Below are positions 11,801-22,638 of a stretch of 64,000 nt of DNA, piece by piece; positions within the stretch are counted from its first letter, which is position 1; each line of letters begins with the position of its first letter. A program made the position numbers and the translations under genes. The stretch is from Tetranychus cinnabarinus (taxonomy: Eukaryota > Arthropoda > Arachnida > Trombidiformes > Tetranychidae). The notes below the pieces were generated by a model. That model did not search any database. It was given only the letters and a program-made list of their open reading frames with translations, and had not been told where the DNA came from. The DNA is taken from positions 4,402,001 through 4,466,000 of the forward strand of contig WHVY01000005.1 in assembly GCA_022266195.1 (NCBI GenBank). Reading direction: 5' to 3'.

Positions 11801-13851
11801 TATTTACAAAATACAATTGATGTTTATTTGGAAGATGAAATTTTATCAAAAATAGAAACATGTAAATGATTTATTTAGATTATTTATATTTTATTTTCAT
11901 GGACAATCGTTTTTACAAAGGTGACCTTTAGTCAAAGGTAAGAGAGACTCGAGGTCATCGAGCCAAGCCTGAAAGGATTTTCAATTCAGAAAAAAATCGA
12001 AACTCTGGAACAAACGCTTCACCTAGAGATAATGGTTTCAAACAATACGAACAAGGCGCTTGTCGTATCTTTCAAAAGGCCAACTAACTGTTGCGTTGGA
12101 CCGATTTTGGAGGCTCTGGCAAAGAGCTCCAAGAAAATTTTCATGTCAAATCTGAATGCCAACAGGAAAGATACAAATATAAATGCTTAAACATGAGGAT
12201 TCATGTCCTAAATCAACAATTCAATATAAAAATCCAATGTACAAGTGCAACTCAATTTAAAATTTTTGTTATGCGAAGCCCCAGAAGAGAGGCCAAGCTG
12301 GTGAGACTTGTAAACCTAAAGACTTGGACTATTCAACACTGTTCAACCCTCATCGATGGGTAAATCTCGGAGACAGTGAATGTTGAATATTATCAATTTG
12401 TATAATCTATTAACCAGGAAAATTAGACTTTCATTTTTTTAATTAAAAATACATTCAGCTTTGAATTCAATTTCCTTTTTTTCCTTCTGATAAAATCAAA
12501 TTTTAATTAAAATCTATTATTCACAGACACAATATATTTATCCAGAGTTAACCAATTGATTAGCACCAGTTTATTGATCAAAACTGAAAGCTTGACTTTA
12601 AAAATGAACCAAAGAATCTGGTATTTTGAAATTCAATTATATCAAAGACGCCTAATTGTTGTTGATCAGCAGATTTTAAGGGTTGACTGAAATCAATAAT
12701 TCAAGTGTAAATACTTAACCTTTTCAATGGAGTGGATGGCAGTTTAAGCAACATGTTTAATCATAAATACAATTAACATTCCTGGTCAACTTTTCATCAT
12801 TAACAACTGTTTTATGATTAAAATGGTTCACATTAATTCCAGATTCTGGTTTAGTGGTTAATCGACAAATTGTCACTAAACATTTTGGACAATTTAGCTA
12901 CATTCCAGGAAACATTTGAACTGTAAGAAAGCAAATTATCATTTCCATTCTGGTTTAGTGATTCCTTTCATTGAGAATAGGCTTTTTTGGCCTTTTCATT
13001 GCTAATTAAACACTTTTTTCAAAATATTGCTACTTTAACAATTGATTAACTATTGATTAAGCCTTGATTTACCGTCTTTTTGACAACATTTTGACGTGTA
13101 TTGAAAAATATTGACTACGAAATGTAAGCCTTTAACAACATTGAACATGTTTTATATACATTTTTATGCTTCACCTTGACTGGTTCAATGCTTACAGTTT
13201 GAACATCATATTTTAATATAAGCATTGATATCAAGTAATAATGTGTCTGTCAAGACATTGACTTGGTTATCAAGTTACGGTTCAACAATCAAATCACATT
13301 TGCTTTCAAGCTCAAATCATTATTTAAATTTACATTCATCTTGTCCTTTTTTATAAGCATCTTTTTAGTTACTCTTTGCTTTGTTATTTGAAATGTGTCA
13401 AAATTGGTAAAAATTGATTCTCAAATCATAATGTTAATCACAATGTTCACAATCAATATTGAGAAAGACAAATGTTTCAAAAATTTCATTCAAAAACGAA
13501 TCAGACTTTATTTGATTTGTTAAGCAATTGCCAATTTATAAATGCTTGACCAATTGGCGTTTATTCCCAAATTGCAATTCATTGATTGGTAAAAAAAGAA
13601 AGATTAAAATGATTTTTTTGCTATTTAGATTTATTTACATGGAAATCCTTCTTTTTTTGAAAAAGGCGCTTTTAATTTGGTTTGAGTTACAGTTTCCTTT
13701 TCCGTTTCGTAGCTTCTCATGCTTCTTCATAAGTAGCAAGTTGAACAGAAGATTGGTTTAATTCATTTCTTTAACTCACCTCATCAGTTTAACTCATTTT
13801 ACCTTCATTGTTATATCATTCTTTGTCATAATTTTTTCTTGTTAATTAAAT

Positions 13852-15195
13852 ATGAAAATGTTTTGGGGTAAGTTAATCCTATTTATCAATTATTTATTCT
13901 TCAATTTGTTTTTGTCCAATTTACTTTAAATTTGATCTAACTTCTCGCTTCGTTATGAACCTCATGGCTTTAACGCACGTGGGATCCATGTTTCTCTATT
14001 ACGTTTTAATTCTCTTTTGTTCATTTTGATTATATTTGCTGAAGTTTTAATTTATTCTTGTTGATTATGTTTCATTTTACGATAGTGTTACCTTATTTTT
14101 AGTCTTATTTTATGTCTTTATTTTATTTTGACCGGTTTTCGTCTCAATGTAACGTGATTTTTGAATTTGTTTCAATTCTTTTTAGGACTTATTTTGGAGC
14201 CTGGTAAGAAATATGAACAAAAGGCCGAAGCATCATTCCACTTGACTATGGCTGCATTGGAGCCTTCCACTAAAGCACCGGCACCCAATAAGCCAACAGT
14301 TACCTCTTTAGTTGTTGAAAGTAGTAAGAACTCTTACATTCTTTGTAATCTTGATCAACAAAGAGTTTTACAACAGCCACTTGATCTTGTTTTCACTGAG
14401 GATGAACCTATTTCCTTCTTCGTTAATGGTGAAAATAAGATTCACTTGACTGGCTACATCATGCCTGACTCGGACATTGAAGATTCTGAAGATATGTACG
14501 ATTTTGATGGAAGTGAAGAAGATTCTGAAGCTGAAGAAATGTTAGCAGCTATGAATGACAAGAAAAGAAAGCAAGCCGTTGATCCTAAAGATGCTAATAA
14601 AAAGGTTAAGTTTGGTGGTGGTGACGAACCTCAAGCTCCAGCAGCTAAGGCCGAGAAAAAACAAGAGAAAGCTAAGCCAGCCAAAGCAGGTAAAAATGAT
14701 GTTCAAGCTAAAGCTAATCAAAAGCCAAAAGCTGCCGATTTAGGAGACGACGATGATGATGACGACGAAGATGATGATGAAGAGTCAGATGACGGAGGTA
14801 TGAGTGATCTCTTGGATCAGTTTGATGATGATGACGATGAAGAAGATGATGATGAAGATGATGAGGATATGGACGACAGCAGTCCTGAAGCAAAAAAGCC
14901 CGTTAAATCTCAACCTAAACAACAAAACAACCAAAAAGGTACTCCAGCTAAACTTGGTCAACCAGCCAAGCCCCAACAAAACCAGAATAATAAGCAGGGA
15001 ACTCCTAAAGCAGTAACTCCTCAGCAAAATAAAGGTTTCCAAGGTGGAAAACAACAATGGTCCGGTGGTAAGAACAAGGGACCTCAGAACAACTACAACA
15101 AAAACCAAAACTCGGGTAAAAAAGGTACCCCAGGTAAATTTGGTGGATCTCCAGGAAATAAAGGAAACAAGAAACCTTGGCAAAATAAGAAGTAG
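13852..15195 (+). CDS. Nucleoplasmin-core nuclear protein with acidic tracts and basic Gly/Asn/Lys tail
   Basis: There are two exons: 13852-13867 (intron donor GTAAGT) and 14186-15195, giving about 341 residues. The N-terminus, MKMFWG joined to LILEPGKKYEQ, is the nucleoplasmin core as found in arthropod FKBP39/46 proteins and nucleoplasmin-like histone chaperones. The core runs to about residue 100 (HLTGY block). It is followed by Asp/Glu tracts (codons near 14495-14540, 14745-14790 and 14820-14880) that would bind histones. Basic KKRK segments look like nuclear localisation signals. The tail is rich in Lys, Gly, Asn and Gln with repeated GTP motifs. The tail contains no FKBP peptidyl-prolyl isomerase domain, although the start is FKBP39-like. 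The likely role is a histone chaperone or nucleolar protein. Either of the two in-frame ATGs in exon 1 (13852 or 13858) could be used. Confidence 0.85.
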
Positions 15196-15764
15196 ACCTA
15201 ACAAGTAGCCAATTATTTGTTCCAATTACATTGATTATGTTATTAATTATCATCTCTTCTACCTATCTTCCTATTTTCTATGCCTATTTCAAACCTCTAA
15301 TCAAAATTGAATAAATCCTCTTCGCCATTATAATTGAATTTCATTTTCTTTATTCACCACGTGGTATTCAACAGCATATAGAAAAGCGGGAAACGTGCTT
15401 ACATGAAGCATGTTTTTTATCACCTGATCAACAGTTTCCGTCTAACAGATGTTGCCTCTTATCTGGGCTTAATTTGTTTTGAGATATTTTTTACTCATAT
15501 TTATAAAATGTAATGGACAGAGTCGTACCTTATTATCAGACAGGAATTTTTACAACTATTAATTATTATTGATACAACATTTGGTTAATCAAAAATGACC
15601 AGAATCGTTGCTAATTATTTTCCTTTAATTTTGGTTTCCAATTTGATGATGCTTACTATTACAAAATGAAGATTATATTATGCAAGATTATTCAATTTAC
15701 TTTATTCTTAATCTTCGAATATTTCAAAAATGTGTCGATTTCGTAGCGACAATTAAAAAACGAT

Positions 15765-15772
15765 TATCGATA
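15765..15772. promoter_or_regulatory. DRE-like TATCGATA motif upstream of Asx
   Basis: A perfect TATCGATA octamer sits about 265 bp before the Asx ATG. In Drosophila this motif is bound by DREF at housekeeping and proliferation genes. Use in this species is inference from motif and position only. Confidence 0.35.
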
Positions 15773-15776
15773 ACTA

Positions 15777-15809
15777 CAACGATTACTAAATTGAATTTAT
15801 TAATCGTTG
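15777..15809. repeat. Hairpin next to the DRE motif
   Basis: CAACGATTA at 15777-15785 pairs with TAATCGTTG at 15801-15809 over a 15-base loop. It starts 5 bases after the TATCGATA. It could be two inverted binding sites rather than a folded structure. Confidence 0.45.
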
Positions 15810-16036
15810 TCCTGGTTACAATCCAGCAAATCTTGCAAAGTGTCAGTTGAAAGGAAAGAAGAAAATAGATGGCGCTTGTTTATGTTTATTATTATTATTT
15901 GGCTATTTTTTTGACTCGCTAGGTAACTCTATGCTGACAATTTGGAAATCCTAATGTGTTTTATTTCTTAGTTGCTTAATGTGAACATTTAATTAAAATA
16001 TTATAATTTTTTTGTGATTTCAAGTGATTCAAGATC

Positions 16037-18931
16037 ATGAATACGCGACCTAAAAGAAAGCGTAAAACTCCACAATGCTATTCAGACACCACTCTAGCAT
16101 CATCTACCTTATCCTCTTTACCCTCTTCAACACCAATAACCACAACAACAATGAAAACAACAACAACTACTACAACAACTACTACAACATCAAATACAAC
16201 ACCAGCCATGGATACTTCAAGGGTTAAAAAATTTCTTAAAGATATGGAAGATGATCGAATACGAAATGATTATATTGCTGTTGTTGATGCTCATGTTACT
16301 GGTTTACTCGATTCTGTCCGTGGCGGTCGAGAAAAAAAGAGAAAAGGAAAATGCTCAGCTTCATCTCAAATTGCTGAGACTAGAGAGAAGATTGATATAA
16401 CCACCCCTGATTCCATTTTTGTTAATACAAATCTTAAAGATATTATAAACAAAGCTACCTTCAATTCTTTACCTCTATTTTACCAGTATAAATTGGTTCA
16501 GATGCTACCTAAATGCGACCAAATTACCACCTCTGAAGGATGGACAAAAATGAGCTCAACAGCTTTGAGAAATGAATTTTTTAACCGAGCTGTGAAATCT
16601 TGGAGTGATAGATTAAAAGATGGGAAATTAACTCCAGAATTTTTAGTGAGATGGAGAAATGAGATCCTCAAGGAATCTTCTAAGCTTGATCCTTGGAAAG
16701 CTAAACACTTTGAAAGAGTTTGGGGGGAAGCTCTCGAATCCCAAAAAGAAATTGATAACGAGCTTGACCGAATACCAAAGTCATCTGTATATGGTAACAA
16801 TGGACAACAAAGTGAATTTAGTCGAAGCAGTAGTAGTTGTTCTTCTAATATTGATGACGAGCCTTCATCATTTTCCGTCCATGCAAATAGGACAAAGCTG
16901 AGCTCTACAGATATCAGCCTTAACAATCAAATCAACTGTAGCCTCTCTAGTAATAATTCAGCCACTTCTAATCAAGAGGAATCTAGAATTGAAGTCAATG
17001 ATGATTCTAAGCAACAACCGGTGTTAAAGTCTATTTTAAAGAAACCCAAGTCTAGTAATAAAAACTATTATGATAAAAATCTTTATGGTATCAACGACTC
17101 CTTAGAGGAGGAGAATAATGTGATAACAGAGGAAGCTACTGTACCATCGATTTCTGAAACTAGTGATATTTCTATCGAAGGAGTTCCAGCTCCAGCTCCA
17201 GCTCCAGATAAACGGGTTGAAATGGTTAATTCGATCAGTGAACCAATAACAGCTCTCAATAACTCTGGTTTGGTCACTATTACACCTATAGACGCAAGCT
17301 CAATGGTTAAAAATAAACCTCAATCGCCTAAAGAAAGCAATATCGACCTCTCAAATTCATTAGACGTTCCTGTTAAGAAAGTGAGAATTATGGAAGAAAA
17401 GGAGGAATCAAATGAAATATCTTCTAAAATACCCAAAGTTCAAAGTGTTGTTGTACCATCTGTTAAGGGCAAATCAGCAAATAATCCTTCTGAATGTTCG
17501 ACAAAACCATCATCTTCTAATCACACCAATAATAGTAAAAAGAAGCCTTTAAAAAAGCGATCAACTTTACTAGACAGCAGTTTAGACGCCGCCATGGAAG
17601 AGGAATTACCTTTCCCTCCTTATCCAATGACTCAGTCAGCTGCTGGAAGATTATTTTTACTTGCTAATCATAGTAGATTACAAAATATTCCACCAGATCA
17701 TACGATTTCTGAAGATGATAAAAGGCAAGATCTCAGCAGATTTTATCTTCATGATGCATCGGTCCCTTCTGGTCTTTCAATAACTATTCAGCCAAACAAA
17801 ACTCAATTACCAATTGAAACTCCACCAGGGTTGACAATAACTTCAGTTTCTATTAACTGTGATGTGTCAACTCCATCAACACCCTCACCTAAATCATCTT
17901 CAACTATGAGTCCAAAAGAGCCGATTAATAACAATACTAAAAACAATAGCAAAGCTAACCAAATGACAAAGGAAGATAACAGTGGAAGTCTACAATCCCT
18001 TGTACAGAACGATAATACTTTAAGTTTAACCACAAGAAGAAAACTTGAAAAATTAAGTTCAAGTATAACTCTCGAACCAATATCCGGTGACGATAAAAAA
18101 TCTTCATCTGTAGTTATTCCTTCGAATATTGAACTCACCAGCCACAAAGGAGTTACTATTGAAAATATTGACTCTAATGCAACATCAACATCACCTTCCA
18201 CCACCAACAATGTATATATAGATTCAAACGGATTGAAATTACCATTCAAAATACCAGATAGTATAACAATTATACCATGCACTGATAATTCGAACAATAT
18301 GAGTAACAATAGCAATGAAGCCTCAGTTGTAACACCATCTCATCAAACAGTTAATCCCGGTAGCAGCTCTCAACGACAAATTTTGTTTTTATCTAATTGC
18401 TTAAACACTAATCGCAGAATCTCTGATGAAATAAGCAATAAAAAGGATTATTCGGTAGACTTCAACAATCAAATACCAGGTTATTGTAGTGATTTACCCA
18501 AACTGCCACCTCATATTACGGTGATACCTTTAGGACCGGGACCGGTCAATTCGTCCAATGTCTTTACAAATTCAGTTCCAACCAGTAATTCAACCGTCAA
18601 AGTCAATAATTTCACAAATAACAATTCCAACATTAACAACCACATAATTGTAAACTCTTCCAACAGCTACACGATAACTACAAATGCTGTAAACACCGCC
18701 GTCAACTCAGTCAATCAAACTTATGGGATTCAATCTAGTTTTACCCCAACATTAACTCAAGGAGTCACAACAATTAACCTAGCTTCCATAGCAGCAAATC
18801 AAGGCTCTGCAAATCGGAATAATTGTGACTGTAACCTAAAAGCGTTAGTTATCTGTTCAAAATGTGGTGCATTTTGTCATAACGACTGTATTGGTCCCAT
18901 TCAACTTTGTATTACTTGCCTTGTCCGTTAA
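16037..18931 (+). CDS. Asx: Additional sex combs (ASXL family) Polycomb/PR-DUB subunit
   Basis: This is an uninterrupted 964-residue frame. A DEUBAD/ASXH domain lies at about residues 127-235. It opens SIFVNTNLKDIINKATF and includes ALRNEFF and the FLVRWRNEI segment. In the family this region binds and activates the BAP1/Calypso H2A deubiquitinase. The last 39 residues form the atypical ASXL PHD finger, with C-D-C, CSKCGAFCHNDCIGP and CITC motifs. Between them is a long Ser/Thr/Asn-rich linker with basic clusters (KKPLKKRS). A poly-Thr run occupies residues about 36-52, and the N-terminus RPKRKRK looks like a nuclear localisation signal. The vertebrate N-terminal HARE-HTH domain is not seen. 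The start is the first ATG of the frame. The gene is intronless in its coding part and converges on the cyclophilin gene downstream. Confidence 0.93.
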   Translation: MNTRPKRKRKTPQCYSDTTLASSTLSSLPSSTPITTTTMKTTTTTTTTTTTSNTTPAMDTSRVKKFLKDMEDDRIRNDYIAVVDAHVTGLLDSVRGGREKKRKGKCSASSQIAETREKIDITTPDSIFVNTNLKDIINKATFNSLPLFYQYKLVQMLPKCDQITTSEGWTKMSSTALRNEFFNRAVKSWSDRLKDGKLTPEFLVRWRNEILKESSKLDPWKAKHFERVWGEALESQKEIDNELDRIPKSSVYGNNGQQSEFSRSSSSCSSNIDDEPSSFSVHANRTKLSSTDISLNNQINCSLSSNNSATSNQEESRIEVNDDSKQQPVLKSILKKPKSSNKNYYDKNLYGINDSLEEENNVITEEATVPSISETSDISIEGVPAPAPAPDKRVEMVNSISEPITALNNSGLVTITPIDASSMVKNKPQSPKESNIDLSNSLDVPVKKVRIMEEKEESNEISSKIPKVQSVVVPSVKGKSANNPSECSTKPSSSNHTNNSKKKPLKKRSTLLDSSLDAAMEEELPFPPYPMTQSAAGRLFLLANHSRLQNIPPDHTISEDDKRQDLSRFYLHDASVPSGLSITIQPNKTQLPIETPPGLTITSVSINCDVSTPSTPSPKSSSTMSPKEPINNNTKNNSKANQMTKEDNSGSLQSLVQNDNTLSLTTRRKLEKLSSSITLEPISGDDKKSSSVVIPSNIELTSHKGVTIENIDSNATSTSPSTTNNVYIDSNGLKLPFKIPDSITIIPCTDNSNNMSNNSNEASVVTPSHQTVNPGSSSQRQILFLSNCLNTNRRISDEISNKKDYSVDFNNQIPGYCSDLPKLPPHITVIPLGPGPVNSSNVFTNSVPTSNSTVKVNNFTNNNSNINNHIIVNSSNSYTITTNAVNTAVNSVNQTYGIQSSFTPTLTQGVTTINLASIAANQGSANRNNCDCNLKALVICSKCGAFCHNDCIGPIQLCITCLVR

Positions 18932-19398
18932 TTTATTATATCTGATACTAAAAAAAGAAAAATTAACATTGTATATGGAAAATTATAGGCATAAAGATTT
19001 CATATTGTACACTTAAAGAAAACCATCACTGTCATAAAAACCCAACACCAAATGAAATATTTTTTAACCCAAAACAAAGAGATTTGTGAAAATTTTTGTG
19101 AAAATTCTACCTTAAAGGTACACTTGACTGAATGACATAATTAGAAGATTGATGTGCTGCAATAAAGTTGAGGGAATGAAAAGGTTGCATATTTTACCAT
19201 TGATTGAATCTGTCTTGAGATTGACAACACATCCTTCGGTCGCGGGGATTGTTTTTAACAAGTTTCAAGTTTTAAATTCAATTGAAATAACTAATACTCT
19301 AAAAATTTAATTGATTTAATTATAAAATTCAAGTAAAATTGAATAAAATTGAAATAATAAAATTGAAATAATAAAATCGATCAATGTAGATTAGCAAT
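18932..19398. other. Shared 3' intergenic region between convergent Asx and cyclophilin genes
   Basis: An AATAAA at 19161-19166 can serve Asx on the plus strand. The AT-rich tract at 19280-19380 lies just past the cyclophilin stop on the minus strand. No other gene is seen. Confidence 0.5.
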
Positions 19399-20285
19399 CT
19401 AATCGGTGGCATCTTCTTTGGAAACAGAGAATGGTTCTGAGACTGGTAAAGTACCACTATCAGCGATTACGACTTTTTCGACTGGTTTGTCAGAGCTGTC
19501 TGTTTTAGTTGCCTCGATTTTGCGAACAACATCCTGAAAAATATAAAAATTAAATCCGCATGAATATCTTGATCATAACAATCCGTAAAAAAGAAAGAGA
19601 ATAAAAAACTAACCATTCCTTTGATGACCTTTCCAAAAACAACATGTCGCCCATCAAGCCAAGAAGTTTTCTTTGTGGTTATGAAAAATTGTGAACCGTT
19701 GGTGTCTTTACCTGAATTAGCCATAGAAAGCCAACCAGCACCATAATGCTTAAGTTTGAAGTTTTCATCATTGAATCGACGTCCAAAAATGGATTCACCT
19801 CCAGTTCCATCGCCGTTAGTAAAGTCCCCTCCTTGAATCATGAAGTCTTTGATTACTCTATGGAATGAACTACCTTTGTAACCAACTAATTTACCATCGG
19901 AGCTTGGCTGCAAAAGAGTTAATGAATCGGGAGATAAGTTTAACAAATAGTTCTTTCAGAATAAAATGATTAAACTAACCTGATCTATGTGTCTCTTGGC
20001 TAAACCGATAAAATTTTCAGCAGTTTTGGGTACGGTTTTACCAAAAACACCAATTTCAATCCTACCTTCTGGCTTACCACCAATCTCTATATCAAAATAT
20101 ACCTAAGATTAAGAATTAGAATTGCGATTAGTCAGGATCAATTGTCAATGATTGTCAAGAATAAGAAAAATACTTACAATGTCAGTTACTTTTGGCCCTT
20201 TGCTCTTTGTTGCATCTCCACTGGAATATGTGGCTGACGCGAAAAGCACTAAAATAAGTAAAAAAGTTCGTGGAAAATTCATCAT
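19399..20285 (-). CDS. PPIB: Secreted/ER peptidyl-prolyl cis-trans isomerase B (cyclophilin B)
   Basis: There are four exons on the minus strand: 20285-20178, 20102-19980, 19907-19614 and 19533-19399. They give 219 residues, with every junction keeping frame. An N-terminal signal peptide ([18 protein letters not shown]) directs it to the secretory pathway. The cyclophilin fold follows. FHRVI carries the catalytic Arg (residue 94), FMIQGGDFT the substrate pocket Phe and Gln, and [12 protein letters not shown] the Trp (about 160) needed for cyclosporin binding. It catalyses proline isomerisation during protein folding in the ER. The C-terminus extends about 40 residues beyond the fold and ends KEDATD, with no standard KDEL-type signal. 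The next upstream ATG (20285) is used; 20282 is also possible. It sits between Asx (convergent) and the zinc-finger gene (same strand). Confidence 0.93.
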
Positions 20286-20672
20286 GCTATTAAAAATGGT
20301 GTGACCAATGAATAAAACTCAGATAAGTAGTACGGATGTCTAATTTAAAATGATAAAGTAATTACACGCAATCAAAACTAACAAAGGGAGATGGAGAGTA
20401 ACAAATCATTGAATCCATATCGGATTTTTTAGGTTCAGATATCTTTACTTCAACTTGTTTTTTCCTTCACATGTTTTTTCACTGACTTTTTCCTGTGTTA
20501 ATTGCTTGATGCAGTTGAGTTTATAAATCTTTAACAATAATAAATTGAGCTACAACTGTTTGGTTAAAAAATATTTATTGTGTCTTTGTTTGCAAAAATA
20601 CTTGGAGTTAAAGGCATTTTGTCATGGGCAAGTCATATTGGTAAAGATGAAGACAATGCAGATCAAAATAAA

Positions 20673-21421
20673 TCAACCTGTCTTATAAGCTTTATTAACA
20701 ATCACTGGGTAATTGGTTGAATGGTGCAAAGTCTTGATGTGATTCCTTAATTCACCCATATTCTGAGTTACCAGTTTAGTACAGAAAGGACAAAGAAATT
20801 CAACCTTTTCCATTTTATGTACATTAGCCAGATGTGTTTTCAAGCTACCTGATTGAGTAAATCGCGAACCACAGAGTTCACATTGGAAAGGCTTGTCCCG
20901 AGTATGAGTTACATAATGGCGACGAATCTATATTAATAATCAAAAAAGATCAAAGTTGAGTGAAACCTTTCTTAAAAAGTAAAAGTGAACAAAAAGACAC
21001 GTTGGACAAATCAATATCCTTATCCCAATAAGAATAAAAACAGCTGTTTGCCCAATGATTGTTTATAAAAGCACCGATTAGTGAACATTAAACACTAAAA
21101 TACCTTGGACTTATCGTAAGACTCATATTGACAAGATGGACATTTAAATGGCTTATGGCCAGCATGCATCCTTTGGTGTCTCGTTAATTTACCCCTCTCG
21201 GTACATTCATAAATACAAGTCGGACATTTGTACCGCTTGAAACGCTTTCGTGTTTTCACATTGGTAACATTGGTTATTAACTCTGGCTCTGGTTGAGACG
21301 GAACAATTAGCGGTGGTTTATTTAGTATAGATGAAGTTGTAATGCAATTCAATGTGATACAAGTGCAAGTTACTTTATAATCAACTGATGATGTAGAGGC
21401 ATAAGGTTGATAATTCCACAT
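20673..21421 (-). CDS. Short four-finger C2H2 zinc-finger protein, CTCF-like
   Basis: There are two exons: 21421-21104 and 20927-20673, giving 190 residues. About 68 residues of unrecognised N-terminus are followed by four C2H2 fingers. They begin CPTC, CPSC, CELC and CPFC, with linkers of TGEKP type (AGHKPFK, TRDKPFQ). The third finger has RFTQSGSLKTHL followed by a long linker and a CPFC finger. This pattern closely resembles CTCF fingers 4-7, where an RFTQSGTMKMHI finger is followed by FHCPHC. CTCF has 11 fingers, so this is either a short CTCF-derived paralogue or an unrelated protein with similar fingers. The likely role is nuclear DNA binding. The stop codon follows directly after the last finger region and no further finger exons are visible downstream. 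Confidence 0.75.
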
Positions 21422-22496
21422 AATTTGTTAAACTCTTTACATTATATTGTCTGTTTTCACTAATGATGAACAGGTCGGAAACATATTGTTACTTTAAATT
21501 TTCAATTAGGCTCCTAGTTCCATCAACAATTGACAGCCAAATTGACGACCAAACCAAACAATCGTCTAATTGATTACAATTTATAACAATGAGCAACAAT
21601 ATCATCTGTTTTCACTTTGTTTTCATTGAAGGTAAACAGATTTTGTCCATTAACTTGTACATTCAACACTTACATTACTTCAACTCGCTATCATCGAGAG
21701 CCAAATTAAGCACTGATATTCAATCGGCAATCCATATAATTTCAATGAATGCCAAAATAGAGTTAGCATTTTGTATTTTTGGTAATTGATTGTTTCTCAA
21801 GTTATTAAGCAATTGTCTACAGCTTTTAGGTGACACACATTGAAAGACAATGTCAGTCTAAATGTGGCTCAGTTTGATTGCTAAACGTTCAACTGTTGTC
21901 CATTTTAAATGATTTAATTACACATTTAATTCGGTTAAAGGGTTTGAATGTGATTGAATAATATGTTTGATGGATTCTGAAGCATAATGAAACAGAAACA
22001 AATTGAAATTACAAAAAATGTCAACTTTTCTGTAAAAATTGAACACAACCTCACAACCTGAGTTTTATAATGACAACAGCGTAAATCGATTGTTTCTGAT
22101 GATTGGCTGTTTATTCCAAATTAATAATATCAATTAAAATTTGATCATTTACTGTGTGATTGATTAAGATAAAGGAAGTTTGAAAATGTAACATTTATCG
22201 AGCAACAGTTGAAAAAGTCTTGCTAAAAAAAGTGACAACAAATTGAATGAAAATTGAGGTTAATCAAAGAAAGTAAATAACATAATAAGTTAATCATTGA
22301 TCAATCACTGGGCGAGTAAATCTTTTTTTTCGGAAGTATTCAACAAGAATTTAATTTAGACCTGAAAAAATTAAATTTTTAAATGGTTTGTTCAATCGAT
22401 CTCATTGTTTTTTTTACAAAGCAATGCAGATTCAATACTAAACATGTTACTGTAACTTGATACAATCTCAATCGAGAATCAAAGTTTACGATTTAG
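21422..22496. other. Intergenic region between divergent zinc-finger and His-rich genes
   Basis: This holds the 5' flank of the zinc-finger gene on the minus side and of the His-rich gene on the plus side. No coding exon is recognised. Confidence 0.5.
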
Positions 22497-22504
22497 TATA
22501 TAAG
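22497..22504 (+). promoter_or_regulatory. TATA box of the His-rich secreted gene
   Basis: TATATAAG lies about 30 bases before an arthropod-type initiator-like TCAG (22528-22531) and about 135 bases before the ATG at 22639. This fits a focused promoter of a highly expressed tissue-specific gene. Confidence 0.6.
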
Positions 22505-22638
22505 CGAATTGATTTTACGACAAAAGATCAGATCATCGAGTGATTTCAAAGTGTAAACAACAAATAACAAACGGAATAGCTTGAGTATATAAATATATTC
22601 ATTACAAGTGTACCGCAAGTTGATTGCACACTAACAAC

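Larger units (their letters stand above)
4324..13851. other. Long gene-poor AT-rich stretch
   Basis: No protein gene could be supported in this 9.5 kb. Less AT-rich patches occur at about 4860-5220 and 11940-12370. Their open frames are short, broken and unrecognised, so they may be old gene or transposon remnants. The hairpin at 4920, the Tc1-like element at 5488-5903 and the double palindrome at 8850-8892 are listed separately. Distal regulatory DNA is possible but cannot be seen. Confidence 0.5.
15196..16036. other. 3' region of the nucleoplasmin-like gene and Asx promoter region
   Basis: AATAAA-like signals lie just after the nucleoplasmin stop (ATTGAATAAATCC near 15307-15320). The rest leads to the Asx start and contains a DRE-like TATCGATA and a hairpin, listed separately. 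No other gene is seen. Confidence 0.5.

Noticed and set aside
12091..12363. 90-codon plus-strand frame in the gene-poor region
   Set aside because: All three frames have short open pieces and none shows a recognisable domain, signal peptide or splice partner.
14785..15225. Long minus-strand open frame opposite the nucleoplasmin tail
   Set aside because: It is the antisense shadow of the acidic and Lys-rich coding region and has no domain of its own.
17803..18315. Minus-strand frame of 170 codons inside Asx
   Set aside because: Antisense shadow of a Ser/Thr/Asn-rich coding region; Asx is supported by domains at both ends.
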